NCBI RefSeq assembly: GCF_000153325.1
Contig: NZ_CH724145.1
Coordinates: forward strand, 301,740-365,739
Direction: 5' to 3'
DNA: 64,000 nucleotides
DNA from: Photobacterium sp. SKA34
GTDB taxonomy: Bacteria > Pseudomonadota > Gammaproteobacteria > Enterobacterales > Vibrionaceae
Made by a program: the position numbers and the translations under genes. Numbering within the stretch: position 1 is the stretch's first letter; each line of letters starts with the position of its first letter. This document shows, piece by piece, positions 54,381-64,000 of the stretch. The notes under the pieces were generated by a model, which saw nothing but the letters and a program-made list of their open reading frames with translations, searched no databases and had not been told where the DNA came from.

Positions 54381-54410
54381 AGTGTACGTATGAGACAAAA
54401 AAGATGTCAA
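54381..54410 (-). promoter_or_regulatory. dcw promoter (Pmra)
   Basis: Minus-strand TTGACA (54405-54410), 18-bp spacer, TACACT (54381-54386). The predicted start falls next to the first MraZ repeat, as in E. coli. Confidence 0.6.
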
Positions 54411-54493
54411 GCGTCTGACAGTAATTCAAACAGAGTTCTAACACACTCTGTAGTCATCAAGCGAAAGTTATGTTTATGCGGAAATAAGACGAA

Positions 54494-54530
54494 AAAAAGG
54501 TGGTGTTTGTTATCCAAACACCACCTTCTC
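54494..54530 (-). terminator. rnpB terminator
   Basis: Stem AAGGTGGTGTTTG / CAAACACCACCTT with a short loop, followed on the minus strand by a run of T. Confidence 0.88.
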
Positions 54531-54535
54531 TAAAT

Positions 54536-54925
<390 letters not shown>

Positions 54926-55070
54926 GCATGGATTGTATAAGACAACGATCACAGTTGCTAGCGAAAACCGAAACAAAATTACAGCCTGACGAAAAAAACA
55001 GCAAAGAAAGCTAATTCTCACCAAATTTTATCATACAGCTCATAAAAAATTGGCAGTCGTTAACTTTATT

Positions 55071-55931
55071 TTAGCCTAGGTTTTCTAAACCCCACTTATA
55101 GAGCGCATTCTTTTTCGCACCATGAATTTCCGCTGTCAATGCGGCGGCTTTTTTCAAGGGTAATTCTTTTACTAACAAGCCCAGTGTGCGTAATGATTCT
55201 GCTGATAGCTCTTCTTTCTGCGCGCGATGACCGGCGACTAAAACCACCATCTCGCCACGAACACGATTACTGTCTTCAGAAAGCCACTCAATTAACTCTC
55301 CTAATGGTGCACCATGGATTGTTTCATAAGTTTTTGTTAACTCACGCGCTAATACTACTTGGCGTTCAGCACCAAGCACGGCTAACATATCACTCAGGGA
55401 ATCATTAATACGATGTGGCGATTCGTAAAAAATTAACGTGCGCTCATCGTTTGCTAACGCTTGAAAACAGTCACGGCGACCTTTACTTTTGGGTGGTAAA
55501 AAGCCCTCAAAGCTAAATCGGTCAGACGGTAAGCCAGCACCACTCAAGGCAGTGATCACTGCACATGGGCCTGGTAATGGCACAACTTTAACACCTGCTT
55601 GACGACAGCGATTAACAAGATGATACCCTGGATCACTGATCAGCGGCGTACCAGCATCTGATACCAAAGCAATACTGGTACCTGACTGAAGCTTTTCAAT
55701 CAAAAAGTCAGCTTTTTGCTGCTCATTATGATCATGAAGCGCAAAGGTGCGGGTTGAGATAGAGAAATGGGATAACAAGCGTGATGTATGGCGAGTATCT
55801 TCAGCAGCAATCAAATCTACATTTGCTAACACGTCTAATGCTCGTTGTGTTATATCAGCCAAATTACCGATGGGTGTAGGTACGATGTATAACGTAGCAA
55901 CATCAACCATGCTTGAATTGGTTTCACTCAT
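55071..55931 (-). CDS. rsmI: 16S rRNA (cytidine-1402 2'-O) methyltransferase
   Basis: Adds the 2'-O-methyl group to C1402, completing m4Cm with RsmH. The 286-aa protein has the tetrapyrrole-methylase-like motifs [51 protein letters not shown] and FYESPHRI. It is divergent from lpoA with 52 bp between, the common rsmI/lpoA layout. Confidence 0.95.
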   Translation of the reverse strand: MSETNSSMVDVATLYIVPTPIGNLADITQRALDVLANVDLIAAEDTRHTSRLLSHFSISTRTFALHDHNEQQKADFLIEKLQSGTSIALVSDAGTPLISDPGYHLVNRCRQAGVKVVPLPGPCAVITALSGAGLPSDRFSFEGFLPPKSKGRRDCFQALANDERTLIFYESPHRINDSLSDMLAVLGAERQVVLARELTKTYETIHGAPLGELIEWLSEDSNRVRGEMVVLVAGHRAQKEELSAESLRTLGLLVKELPLKKAAALTAEIHGAKKNALYKWGLENLG

Positions 55932-57715
55932 TTGTCTTAGATCTCATCTGCAATTAATATCAAGAGTAATTTGTCACAGTTGAATGAATTCAATGCCCAA
56001 TTTTACCCATAAGCGTAAAAGTGTATCACGACTAATGGCGCCTGTAGCCCTTGCTGTTATTTTAGCAGGCTGTAGCACGTCAAACCTGTACAATCAGCAG
56101 GCTCCATTAACGGATATCACTGCGGCAGCCGCTCAAAGCTCAGCCGCCTACCTCAGTAAAGCTCAAGCCAGTAAGGGTACAGAGCGTATTAACTGGGAAA
56201 TATTAGCCCTTAAAGCAATGATAGAAGAAGATAAATGGCAGCAAGCTGACCAACAAGTTACCAAACTATCACAACAATCTATGAGCCCTTTGCAAATTGC
56301 TGAATGGCAACTTGCTCGTGCTGCGATCCGCTATCATCAAGGGCAATATCAAGAAGCACTTAATAGCCTAAATTTCCAACCGTCTTGGCAATTGACGAAA
56401 AGTCAGTACCAACGTTATTACACATTCCGTGCTGAATTATTAGATCAACTTAACCATAAATTTCAAGCCGCGCGTGAACGCAGTAAACTTGATTTTTACT
56501 TAAGCAACGATCAAAAAGCAGCCAACTGGAATAACCTATGGCATGACTTATCTGGCCACTCCAACGCACAATTAAGTAACGCAAAAATTGGTAGTGATGA
56601 AGATGTATTAAAAGGTTGGGTTGAACTTGCTATGCTAAAAAACAGCGCTAGCCGTCAACCAGGAAAATTAAAAAGCGCCGTTGAGCAATGGCTGAGTCAA
56701 CATCCATATCATCCTGCTAACCAATATTTACCCGCAGAACTTGAAGCGGTAATGAACCTTAAAGCCATTAAGCTAGATCGTGTTGCTTTGCTTTTACCAT
56801 TATCAGGCCGCTTTGCCGCACAAGGTAAAACTGTACGTGATGGTTTTATTGATGCAATGATGGATGATGCTGAAAGAAGCGCTGATACAAATCTTAATAT
56901 CTATGATACAGAAGCAGAATCAATGGCTTCAATCATGGCGAAATTACAGCAAAATGGCACTCAATTTGTTGTAGGTCCATTGCGTAAGAATAAAATCTCA
57001 GAATTTCAACAAGATAACACCACACACATCAATACGTTGGCGTTAAATATGCCACCTGAAATTAATAGTAACCACCCTAACGCGTGTTATTTTGCCCTAT
57101 CGCCAGAGCAAAGTGCAGAGCAAGCTGCAGAGCATATTTTCAGTGAAGGTCATCGAAACCCTGTCGTACTCGTACCATCAAACAGTTATGGTCAGCGAGT
57201 AAGTACCGCGTTTAATCAAGAGTGGACAAGCTTAAATAGTCAACCAGCACAAGTGGCTACATTTGGTGCAAGCGACGAGATACCACAGCAAATCCGTCAG
57301 GTATTTGGGCGCGCCCCAGGTAGTAATACAGATGCGATATATATCGTTGCTAGCAAAAATGAATTGATGACTATCAAGCCATTTATTGAAGCATCATTGC
57401 CACCAAGTGGTAACCCACCGCAAATTTATGTTAGCTCTCGAAGTAATCCAGATCGCAAAGGATACTCTTCAGAGATCCAAGGTGTAGAAATCGGTGATAT
57501 TCCACTTCTAATCAATCCGCCGGCAAGTTATATGGAGCGTTTCAACCAATTGTGGCCGAATGAAGGTAATACCAGCGTTCGTCTTCATGCTTTTGGTATG
57601 GATGCTTATCTTTTAAGTAATGAACTACCACAATTACGTGCGATGAATGATTACACAACACAAGGTGTTACGGGCAAATTAAGTGCTGATGGCCAATGTG
57701 TGATCCATCGTCAAA

Positions 57716-58704
<989 letters not shown>

Positions 58705-58707
58705 TCA

Positions 58708-59250
58708 ATGAACTGGGTATGCCGCCTATTGCTAATTTTTAGCCTTGTATTACAAGGATGTTCGAGTTTTTCCACGCAAGATCCACGAGATCTAGAACAA
58801 CATTGGCAAGATCAAAAAGTAGAAATGGATATTGCGGGTCTGGCAAATAGCCGCCAATTTACTCGCTCAATCAGTGCTAACAGTATATCGCTTAACGGTA
58901 AAGTACTGCTGATAGGTCAGGCCACGTCTGACGCAGCAAAAACACAATTTGCTCAGCAGGTTAAGCATATTGATAATGTAAAAGATCTTTATAACCAGCT
59001 TGAAGTTAGACCTTTACTTAGCGTAGGTGATATTAGTTATGATGCTTGGCTAACCACCAAGGTGAAATCTCAACTTATCGCAAGTAAGCAGTTAACGGGA
59101 GCGGTAATCCAGGTGATCAGCGAGGGCGGCCAAGTCTACCTTTTAGGCTATGTTACGCCACGCCAAAAAGAAATAGCGATCAATATTGCGCGAAATATCA
59201 ATGGTGTTAAAAAAGTAGTGACATTATTCGAACCGAGCCAAAGTCGCTAG
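58708..59250 (+). CDS. dolP: Outer-membrane BON-domain lipoprotein DolP (YraP)
   Basis: Lipoprotein that maintains outer-membrane integrity and supports BAM at division sites. The 180-aa protein has a lipobox ending at Cys18 (VLQGCSS) and two BON domains (about residues 45-100 and 115-175). Typical motifs are NGKVLLIGQATSDAAK and GGQVYLLGYVTPRQKE. Last gene of the operon before the terminator. Confidence 0.92.
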   Translation: MNWVCRLLLIFSLVLQGCSSFSTQDPRDLEQHWQDQKVEMDIAGLANSRQFTRSISANSISLNGKVLLIGQATSDAAKTQFAQQVKHIDNVKDLYNQLEVRPLLSVGDISYDAWLTTKVKSQLIASKQLTGAVIQVISEGGQVYLLGYVTPRQKEIAINIARNINGVKKVVTLFEPSQSR

Positions 59251-59268
59251 TCGCCCTTGTATCGATAT

Positions 59269-59299
59269 AAAAAAACGCAGCCTATTGGCTGCGTTTTTA
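59269..59299. terminator. Bidirectional terminator between dolP and sspB
   Basis: Stem AAAAACGCAGCC / GGCTGCGTTTTT with a TATT loop, between convergent genes. Confidence 0.88.
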
Positions 59300-59314
59300 T
59301 TAAAGAGAAACTAT

Positions 59315-59818
59315 CTATTTAACAACACGTAAGCTTGGACGACCGCGAGGACGTGGCGGCTCATCATCAGGCTCATCACCGGCAGTTTCAGTTTCACTAA
59401 CTACGGCGAATGGAGAGCTAGGCTCTGATGCTTCATCAATCATATCTTCGATATTATCAACATCATCAAAGACTGGCATATCTGATTCATAGCTAGGCTC
59501 TGGCTCGAACATTGTTCCTGCTCCGTTTTCACGCGCATAAACAGCAAGCACAGCGTACATAGGTACGATAACAGAATGTGGACGACCACTAAAACGCGCA
59601 TTAAAGCTAACTGCTTCATTACCCAGTTCTAAATTACCCACAGCACGAGGAGCAACGTTTAGGATGATTTGACCATCACTAACGAACTCCATTGGTACTT
59701 GTACACCTGGTAATGTTGCATCAACAACCAAGTGCGGTGTGAGATCGTTATCCACTAACCAATCATAAAATGCCCGCAACAAATAGGGACGACGCGGAGT
59801 CATTTTTTCCATATCCAT
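59315..59818 (-). CDS. sspB: ClpXP protease specificity-enhancing factor SspB
   Basis: Adaptor that delivers ssrA-tagged proteins to ClpXP. The 167-aa protein has the substrate-binding domain (TPRRPYLLRAFYDWLVDN, then VAPRAVGNLELG and IYARENGAG-like VYARENGAGTMFEPE), an acidic linker, and the C-terminal ClpX-binding tail RGRPSLRVVK. Its start lies 1 bp after the sspA stop. Confidence 0.95.
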   Translation of the reverse strand: MDMEKMTPRRPYLLRAFYDWLVDNDLTPHLVVDATLPGVQVPMEFVSDGQIILNVAPRAVGNLELGNEAVSFNARFSGRPHSVIVPMYAVLAVYARENGAGTMFEPEPSYESDMPVFDDVDNIEDMIDEASEPSSPFAVVSETETAGDEPDDEPPRPRGRPSLRVVK

Positions 59819-59819
59819 A

Positions 59820-60458
59820 TTACTGGCCAGCTAAACGCATTTCACGTTCAGCTTCAGTCAATGAAGCTAGGAAAGAGTCACGTTCAAATACACGTGTCAT
59901 GTAAGTTTTCACTTCTTTTGCGCCAGCACCACTTAGTTCAATACCCATTTCAGGTAGACGCCATAGTAGTGGAGCAAGGTAACAGTCAACTAAGCTGAAC
60001 TCATCACTCATGAAGAATGGGAATTCTGCAAATACTGGTGCTAATGCAAGTAACTCTTCACGTAATTGTTTACGTGCTTTGTCAGCTTCATCGGCAGTGC
60101 CAGTATTAATCTTCTCTGCAAGTGAGTACCAGTTACGCTCAACACGGTACATCATTAGACGGCTGTTACCACGAGCAACAGGGTAAACCGGCATTAGAGG
60201 CGGGTGAGGAAAACGCTCATCCAAGTACTCCATAATGATGTTCGCTTGGTATAGTGCTAATTCACGATCAACCAATGTAGGAACTGACTGATATGGATTC
60301 AGCTCTAACAGATCTTCAGGTAGATTCAATGGATCAACCAGCTCGATTTCAACACTAACACCTTTCTCGGCTAGTACGATACGCACCTGATGGCTGTAGA
60401 TGTCTGAAGCATCAGAATACAGAGTCATCACAGAGCGTTTATTGGCAGCAACAGCCAT
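59820..60458 (-). CDS. sspA: Stringent starvation protein A
   Basis: RNA-polymerase-associated protein with a glutathione-transferase fold that lowers H-NS levels in stress. The 212-aa protein begins MAVAANKRSVMTLYSD and has YSHQVRIVLAEKGV, NPYQSVPTLVDREL and FPHPPLMPVYPVARG, a nearly invariant SspA stretch. ATG at 60458 has GGAGG 5 nt upstream; the TTG one codon earlier is not needed. Confidence 0.95.
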   Translation of the reverse strand: MAVAANKRSVMTLYSDASDIYSHQVRIVLAEKGVSVEIELVDPLNLPEDLLELNPYQSVPTLVDRELALYQANIIMEYLDERFPHPPLMPVYPVARGNSRLMMYRVERNWYSLAEKINTGTADEADKARKQLREELLALAPVFAEFPFFMSDEFSLVDCYLAPLLWRLPEMGIELSGAGAKEVKTYMTRVFERDSFLASLTEAEREMRLAGQ

Positions 60459-60485
60459 CAACCCCTCCAGTATATTTAATACACA

Positions 60486-60516
60486 AAAAGCAATGGAGGC
60501 TTAAGCCCCCATTGCG
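60486..60516 (-). terminator. petABC terminator
   Basis: Stem GCAATGG-GGGC / GCC-CCATTGC with a TTAA loop; on the minus strand it follows the petC stop and is succeeded by TTTTTG. Confidence 0.8.
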
Positions 60517-60543
60517 AGATTCTTAACCCACTAGATTACCTTA

Positions 60544-61281
60544 TCAGTGGACATCACGCCAATATTCTTTCTTCAACAGGACTGTTAAAACAAAGAATAC
60601 CGCAATAAAGCCCATCACCCACAAACCCATTTGCTGTCGTTCCAGCTTCATTGGCTCAGCAGAGTAATCAAGGAAGTTAACCAAATCACGTACCATATCG
60701 TCATATTCTTCGGCGTTCAGCTCTCCAGTACCATCAGATTCGATCCCAACAAACTCTTGAACTTTCTCACCGTCAATCGTTTTGGTCTCAAATACTTTAT
60801 GTGGTGCGCCTTGTAACTCTTCGAGAACATGCGGCATACCTACACTTGGGAACACTAAATTATTAACACCAAATGGACGACTAGGATCGGCATAAAAGGA
60901 TCGTAAATAAGTATAGATCCAATCTGTACCTCGAACACGCGCAACCAAGGTTAAGTCAGGAGCAGGAGCACCAAATGAGGCTGACGCATACTCGGTTGAA
61001 ATCGCATTTGTCATCAAATCACCAATTTTGGCATTTTGATCAAAAATCAAATTTTCTTTCATTAACGTTGGTGGAATACTAAGATCTTCTGCCACTCGCT
61101 CGTAGCGTTGGTATTCGGTTGAGTGACATCCAGAACAATAATTCATAAATGTCTTTGCGCCACGTTGAAGTGATGCTTTGTCTGTTAAGTCATTATTCGC
61201 CGTATCTAAGGGGACGTTGCTACCTGCCGCAAAAGCAAAAGTAGGAAGCATTGCCAGCAGCGTTACAATCAATTTTTTCAT
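60544..61281 (-). CDS. petC: Ubiquinol-cytochrome c reductase, cytochrome c1
   Basis: Heme c subunit of respiratory complex III. The 245-aa precursor has a signal peptide (cleavage near residue 19), heme motif Cys49-x-x-Cys52-His53 (CSGCHS), and a C-terminal membrane anchor (LWVMGFIAVFFVLTVLL). The distal methionine is probably in VGMPHVLEELQG or EPMKLERQQM. Overlaps petB by 4 bp. Confidence 0.95.
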   Translation of the reverse strand: MKKLIVTLLAMLPTFAFAAGSNVPLDTANNDLTDKASLQRGAKTFMNYCSGCHSTEYQRYERVAEDLSIPPTLMKENLIFDQNAKIGDLMTNAISTEYASASFGAPAPDLTLVARVRGTDWIYTYLRSFYADPSRPFGVNNLVFPSVGMPHVLEELQGAPHKVFETKTIDGEKVQEFVGIESDGTGELNAEEYDDMVRDLVNFLDYSAEPMKLERQQMGLWVMGFIAVFFVLTVLLKKEYWRDVH

Positions 61282-62543
61282 TTGAATGTCACCCTCTCTG
61301 GCAGCGGTTTCGTTGCCTCATTTTTACTGTAAAAGAACAATAAAATGAAGAACATAAAATAAGCAAAACTAAAGATCTGTGCAAGCAATGTATAAGTAGG
61401 TGTTGCAGGTAACGTACCTAAAATACCTAGTGCAATAAAGCTTACAGTGAACTGACAAATATTGATAAAATGCACTTTGCTACGATAACGGAAAGAGCGA
61501 ACTTTACAGCGATCGAACCATGGTAACAGGAATAAGAAGACAATCGATGCTCCCATTGCCGCCACACCTAATAACTTATCGGGTACCGCACGCAAAATCG
61601 CATAGAACGGCGTGAAATACCAAACGGGCGCAATGTGCTCAGGTGTTTTTAGTGGATTTGCAGCTTCAAAGTTTGGTGGCTCAAGGAAGTACCCACCCAT
61701 TTCTGGGTTAAAAAAGATCACGTAGCTAAAGAAGAATGCGAAAACAGCAACACCAATCAAATCCTTAACTGTTCCATAAGGGTGAAATGGGATTGAATCA
61801 ATGATGTCATACTTGTTGCTGTAGTATTCATGAAAACGAAATTGTGTTTTATACCCTTCACCTTTAGTGCCCTTAGGCAGTTTTGTCTCAATACCATCAG
61901 GGTTATTTGAACCCACCTCATGAAGTGCTAATACGTGCAACACAATGAGCAACAACAATACGATTGGCAGCGCAACAACGTGTAATGCAAAGAAACGGTT
62001 TAGCGTTGCCCCTGAGACAACATAATCCCCTCGAATCCAGAGAGTTAGATCATCACCAATTACAGGTATTGCACCAAATAGCGAAATAATTACTTGTGCG
62101 CCCCAGAATGACATTTGTCCCCATGGCAACAAATACCCCATGAACGCTTCAGCCATAAGAATGAGAAAAATCAACATACCAAATAACCACAGTAGCTCAC
62201 GAGGCTTTTGGTAAGATCCGTAGATCAAGCCGCGGAACATATGCAGATAAATCACCACAAAAAATGCGGAAGCGCCCGTTGAGTGCATATAACGCAGCAA
62301 CCAACCATACTCTACATCTCGCATGATATATTCAATGGAAGCAAATGCCCCCTCACCTGATGGCACATAGTTCATGGTTAGCCAGATCCCGGTTACGATC
62401 TGATTAACAAGCACCAACATGGCAAGAGAACCAAAGATGTACCAAAAGTTGAAATTTTTCGGCATCGGATATTCAGATAAATGCTTTCTATAAGCATTCG
62501 TGACGGGTAAACGTTTTTCAATCCAACCTAGTAGCGCGTTCAT
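61278..62543 (-). CDS. petB: Ubiquinol-cytochrome c reductase, cytochrome b
   Basis: Diheme quinol-oxidising membrane subunit of complex III. The 421-aa protein has eight TM helices, heme-ligand histidines in LRYMHSTGASAFF, VVIYLHMFRG, FALHVVALPI and IVLHVLALHEVG, and the Qo-site motif PEW-type sequence (here around EHIAPVWYFTPFYAILRA). Its ATG shares one base with the petA stop. Confidence 0.96.
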   Translation of the reverse strand: MNALLGWIEKRLPVTNAYRKHLSEYPMPKNFNFWYIFGSLAMLVLVNQIVTGIWLTMNYVPSGEGAFASIEYIMRDVEYGWLLRYMHSTGASAFFVVIYLHMFRGLIYGSYQKPRELLWLFGMLIFLILMAEAFMGYLLPWGQMSFWGAQVIISLFGAIPVIGDDLTLWIRGDYVVSGATLNRFFALHVVALPIVLLLLIVLHVLALHEVGSNNPDGIETKLPKGTKGEGYKTQFRFHEYYSNKYDIIDSIPFHPYGTVKDLIGVAVFAFFFSYVIFFNPEMGGYFLEPPNFEAANPLKTPEHIAPVWYFTPFYAILRAVPDKLLGVAAMGASIVFLFLLPWFDRCKVRSFRYRSKVHFINICQFTVSFIALGILGTLPATPTYTLLAQIFSFAYFMFFILLFFYSKNEATKPLPERVTFK

Positions 62544-63133
62544 TATACGGCCTCCCCATCAACACCAACGATAATCGTGTTGTCATCTAAGAATTGATAT
62601 GGAGGTATCACGAGGTTCAATGGCGCAGGCACGCCAGCAAATACACGACCAGCCATATCAAATGTAGAGCCGTGACATGGACAGAAGAACCCTGACGATA
62701 CGCCATTTACTTGTTCATTAAAGCTATCGGGTAAATAAGTTGGAGAACAGCCAAGGTGAGTACAAATACCCAAGGCTAAAAAGATTTCAGGCTTTACTGA
62801 ACGGAATTCATTTTGTGCATAAGATGGCTGCTGAGGCTCGTCTGATGAAGGATCTCGCAATTCACCATCATGGGTACTTAACTCTTGTAAGACAGCCTTG
62901 CTACGACGAACAACCCACACCGGCTTGCCTCGCCATTCAACGCGAACCATTTGTCCATCTTCTAATTTACTGATATCAACTTCGACAGGTGCACCGGCTG
63001 CTTTTGCTTTCGCACTCGGATTCCATGATTTAATAAAAGGAACGGCGATAGCTGCAGCTCCTAACCCGCCAACAACCGAGGTTGTTGCGGTCAGAAAGCG
63101 ACGTCGTCCTTTGCTTACTGGCGCATTGCTCAT
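62543..63133 (-). CDS. petA: Ubiquinol-cytochrome c reductase, Rieske iron-sulfur subunit
   Basis: [2Fe-2S] subunit of complex III. The 196-aa protein has a Tat signal-anchor (GRRRFLTATTSVVGG, residues 9-23) and cluster ligands CTHLGC and CPCHGS. ATG at 63133 has GGGAG 8 nt upstream; the frame extends to 63352 but that N-terminus is not family-like. First gene of petABC. Confidence 0.96.
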   Translation of the reverse strand: MSNAPVSKGRRRFLTATTSVVGGLGAAAIAVPFIKSWNPSAKAKAAGAPVEVDISKLEDGQMVRVEWRGKPVWVVRRSKAVLQELSTHDGELRDPSSDEPQQPSYAQNEFRSVKPEIFLALGICTHLGCSPTYLPDSFNEQVNGVSSGFFCPCHGSTFDMAGRVFAGVPAPLNLVIPPYQFLDDNTIIVGVDGEAV

Positions 63134-63258
63134 CCAATATTCTCCCTTACTCCCGCCTTGGATTATTATTATGTCCTTATGCATCCCTGGAGCTACGGCT
63201 AACTTCCAACGAAAAGGTAACAGTAAAATTACAAATTCAAACTGTTTCCAACATAAAA

Positions 63259-63287
63259 AGGATATGTAACAGACGATATTTTGACAA
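63259..63287 (-). promoter_or_regulatory. Candidate petABC promoter
   Basis: Minus-strand TTGTCA (63282-63287), 17-bp spacer, TATCCT (63259-63264). The leader would be about 120 nt. Confidence 0.5.
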
Positions 63288-63297
63288 GTTAAAGGTA

Positions 63298-63338
63298 CTT
63301 TTTTGCAAAAAATGTGAGAAATGCATTCTTTTTTGCAA
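63298..63338. repeat. Pair of 11-bp direct repeats upstream of petABC promoter
   Basis: CTTTTTTGCAA occurs at 63298-63308 and again at 63328-63338, a 30-bp period (about three helical turns). Both lie just upstream of the candidate -35. Confidence 0.6.
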
Positions 63339-63440
63339 CCTAACGATAACATCGTTACTTAAAATTAATTTTTTGCTGTATAGAGGGCGATGGTAAATGA
63401 AGGGACAAAGCAGGAGGTTAATTGCTAACTTATTAATAAA

Positions 63441-63473
63441 TAAAAAAAAGCCCAACCCGAAGGTTGAGCTTTC
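63441..63473 (-). terminator. rplM-rpsI terminator
   Basis: Minus-strand stem AGCTCAACC / GGTTGGGCT with a TTCG tetraloop, followed by T8. Confidence 0.85.
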
Positions 63474-63509
63474 TGTACACAGTAGCCAGATAAACTCTGG
63501 AAGCGAAAA

Positions 63510-63902
63510 TTAACGCTTAGAGAACTGTGGACGACGACGTGCTTTACGTAGACCAACTTTCTTACGCTCAACGCAACGAGCGTCGCGAGTAACGTAGCCA
63601 GCTGCACGTAGAGCAGGACGTAGAGTTTCATCGTACTCCATAAGAGCGCGAGTGATACCGTGACGGATTGCACCAGATTGACCAGTGATACCACCACCTT
63701 TAACAGTGATGTATAGGTCTAGGTTCTCTGTCATTTCAACAAGCTCTAGAGGTTGACGAACAACCATACGCGCTGTTGGGCGACCGAAGTATTCTTCGAT
63801 GCTACGCTTGTTGATAACGATGTTGCCAGTACCCGGTTTGATGAAAACGCGAGCTGCTGAGCTTTTACGGCGACCAGTGCCGTAGTATTGATTCTCTGCC
63901 AT
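63510..63902 (-). CDS. rpsI: 30S ribosomal protein S9
   Basis: Small-subunit protein whose C-terminal tail contacts P-site tRNA. The 130-aa protein begins [20 protein letters not shown] and ends in the conserved [14 protein letters not shown] at 63902 has GGGAA 8 nt upstream; in-frame codons further up are not family-like. Cotranscribed with rplM, 15 bp away. Confidence 0.96.
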   Translation of the reverse strand: MAENQYYGTGRRKSSAARVFIKPGTGNIVINKRSIEEYFGRPTARMVVRQPLELVEMTENLDLYITVKGGGITGQSGAIRHGITRALMEYDETLRPALRAAGYVTRDARCVERKKVGLRKARRRPQFSKR

Positions 63903-63917
63903 TGTCATAATTCCCAA

Positions 63918-64000
63918 TTAGATGTCTAGTACTTTAGGCTGTTGTGCAGCATGGTTGTGCTCAGTACCTGCGTAAACTTTTAGCTTACGGTACATAGCAC
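63918..64000 (-). CDS. rplM: 50S ribosomal protein L13, C-terminal part (runs off the window)
   Basis: The minus strand encodes the C-terminal residues AMYRKLKVYAGTEHNHAAQQ, then PKVLDI and a TAA at 63918-63920. This is the typical L13 tail, and rplM-rpsI is a universal bacterial pair. The start and most of the gene lie beyond 64000. Confidence 0.93.
   Translation of the reverse strand, partial: AMYRKLKVYAGTEHNHAAQQPKVLDI

Larger units (their letters stand above)
63134..63440. other. petABC promoter region and rpsI downstream region
   Basis: 307 bp without a gene, followed by the rpsI terminator. It holds a petA promoter candidate at 63259-63287 and a pair of 11-bp direct repeats at 63298-63308 and 63328-63338. 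The rest is AT-rich. Confidence 0.6.

Noticed and set aside
63134..63352. N-terminal extension of petA
   Set aside because: The added residues are not Rieske-like, and the ATG at 63133 has a good ribosome site followed by the Tat motif.

Overview
This window is a chromosomal segment of a member of the Vibrionaceae, most likely Photobacterium. The base composition is moderately AT-rich. Nearly every protein looks like its Vibrio or Enterobacteria counterpart. Markers are hpt next to a LuxR/HapR/LitR-type quorum-sensing regulator, pilABCD-coaE-zapD-yacG-mutT-secA, a dcw cluster without ddlB, and rnpB between mraZ and rsmI. The genus is inference; the family is well supported.

Layout. 1-9.2 kb holds the tail of a probable carbonic anhydrase gene, hpt, litR, a Fur-box-controlled iron(III) ABC transporter (fbpABC), the nitrogen pair glnK-amtB behind a sigma-54-like promoter, yacL and garK. 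9.2-21.3 kb holds central carbon metabolism: acnB, a chemoreceptor gene broken by an in-frame stop, and the pyruvate dehydrogenase operon pdhR-aceE-aceF-lpd with two PdhR operators. 21.6-32.4 kb holds ampD and nadC, then the type IV (competence) pilus operon pilA-pilB-pilC-pilD running into coaE, zapD, yacG and mutT. pilA is split by a complete 2,392-bp IS66-family element with a perfect 8-bp target duplication. 32.5-36.7 kb holds secA, dciA (helicase loader) and a decayed cytochrome b561 gene. 36.9-54.3 kb is lpxC and the dcw cell-wall/division cluster, read right to left from mraZ to ftsZ. 54.5-64 kb holds rnpB (RNase P RNA), rsmI, lpoA-yraN-diaA-dolP, sspA-sspB, the cytochrome bc1 operon petABC and rplM-rpsI.

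How it works together. Most of the window is essential or core machinery: peptidoglycan precursor synthesis, divisome, Sec translocase, pyruvate-to-acetyl-CoA entry and respiratory complex III. The regulatory DNA is readable in several places: a Fur box, PdhR palindromes, MraZ repeats, a -24/-12 promoter, and a leader hairpin on the quorum-sensing regulator. Three accessory genes carry loss-of-function lesions: the chemoreceptor (nonsense), pilA (IS66) and cytochrome b561 (nonsense).

I found no new multi-gene system, CRISPR array, prophage, tRNA or defence island. The observations most worth a second look are: (i) the litR leader, which carries an internal copy of a Qrr-like seed complementary to its own ribosome-binding region; (ii) the reversible-looking IS66 knock-out of pilA; (iii) a yacL terminator hairpin that also looks like an NtrC site for glnK; (iv) a terminator-like hairpin splitting the dcw cluster between murC and ftsQ; and (v) a start-less hydrophobic reading frame in the secA leader.
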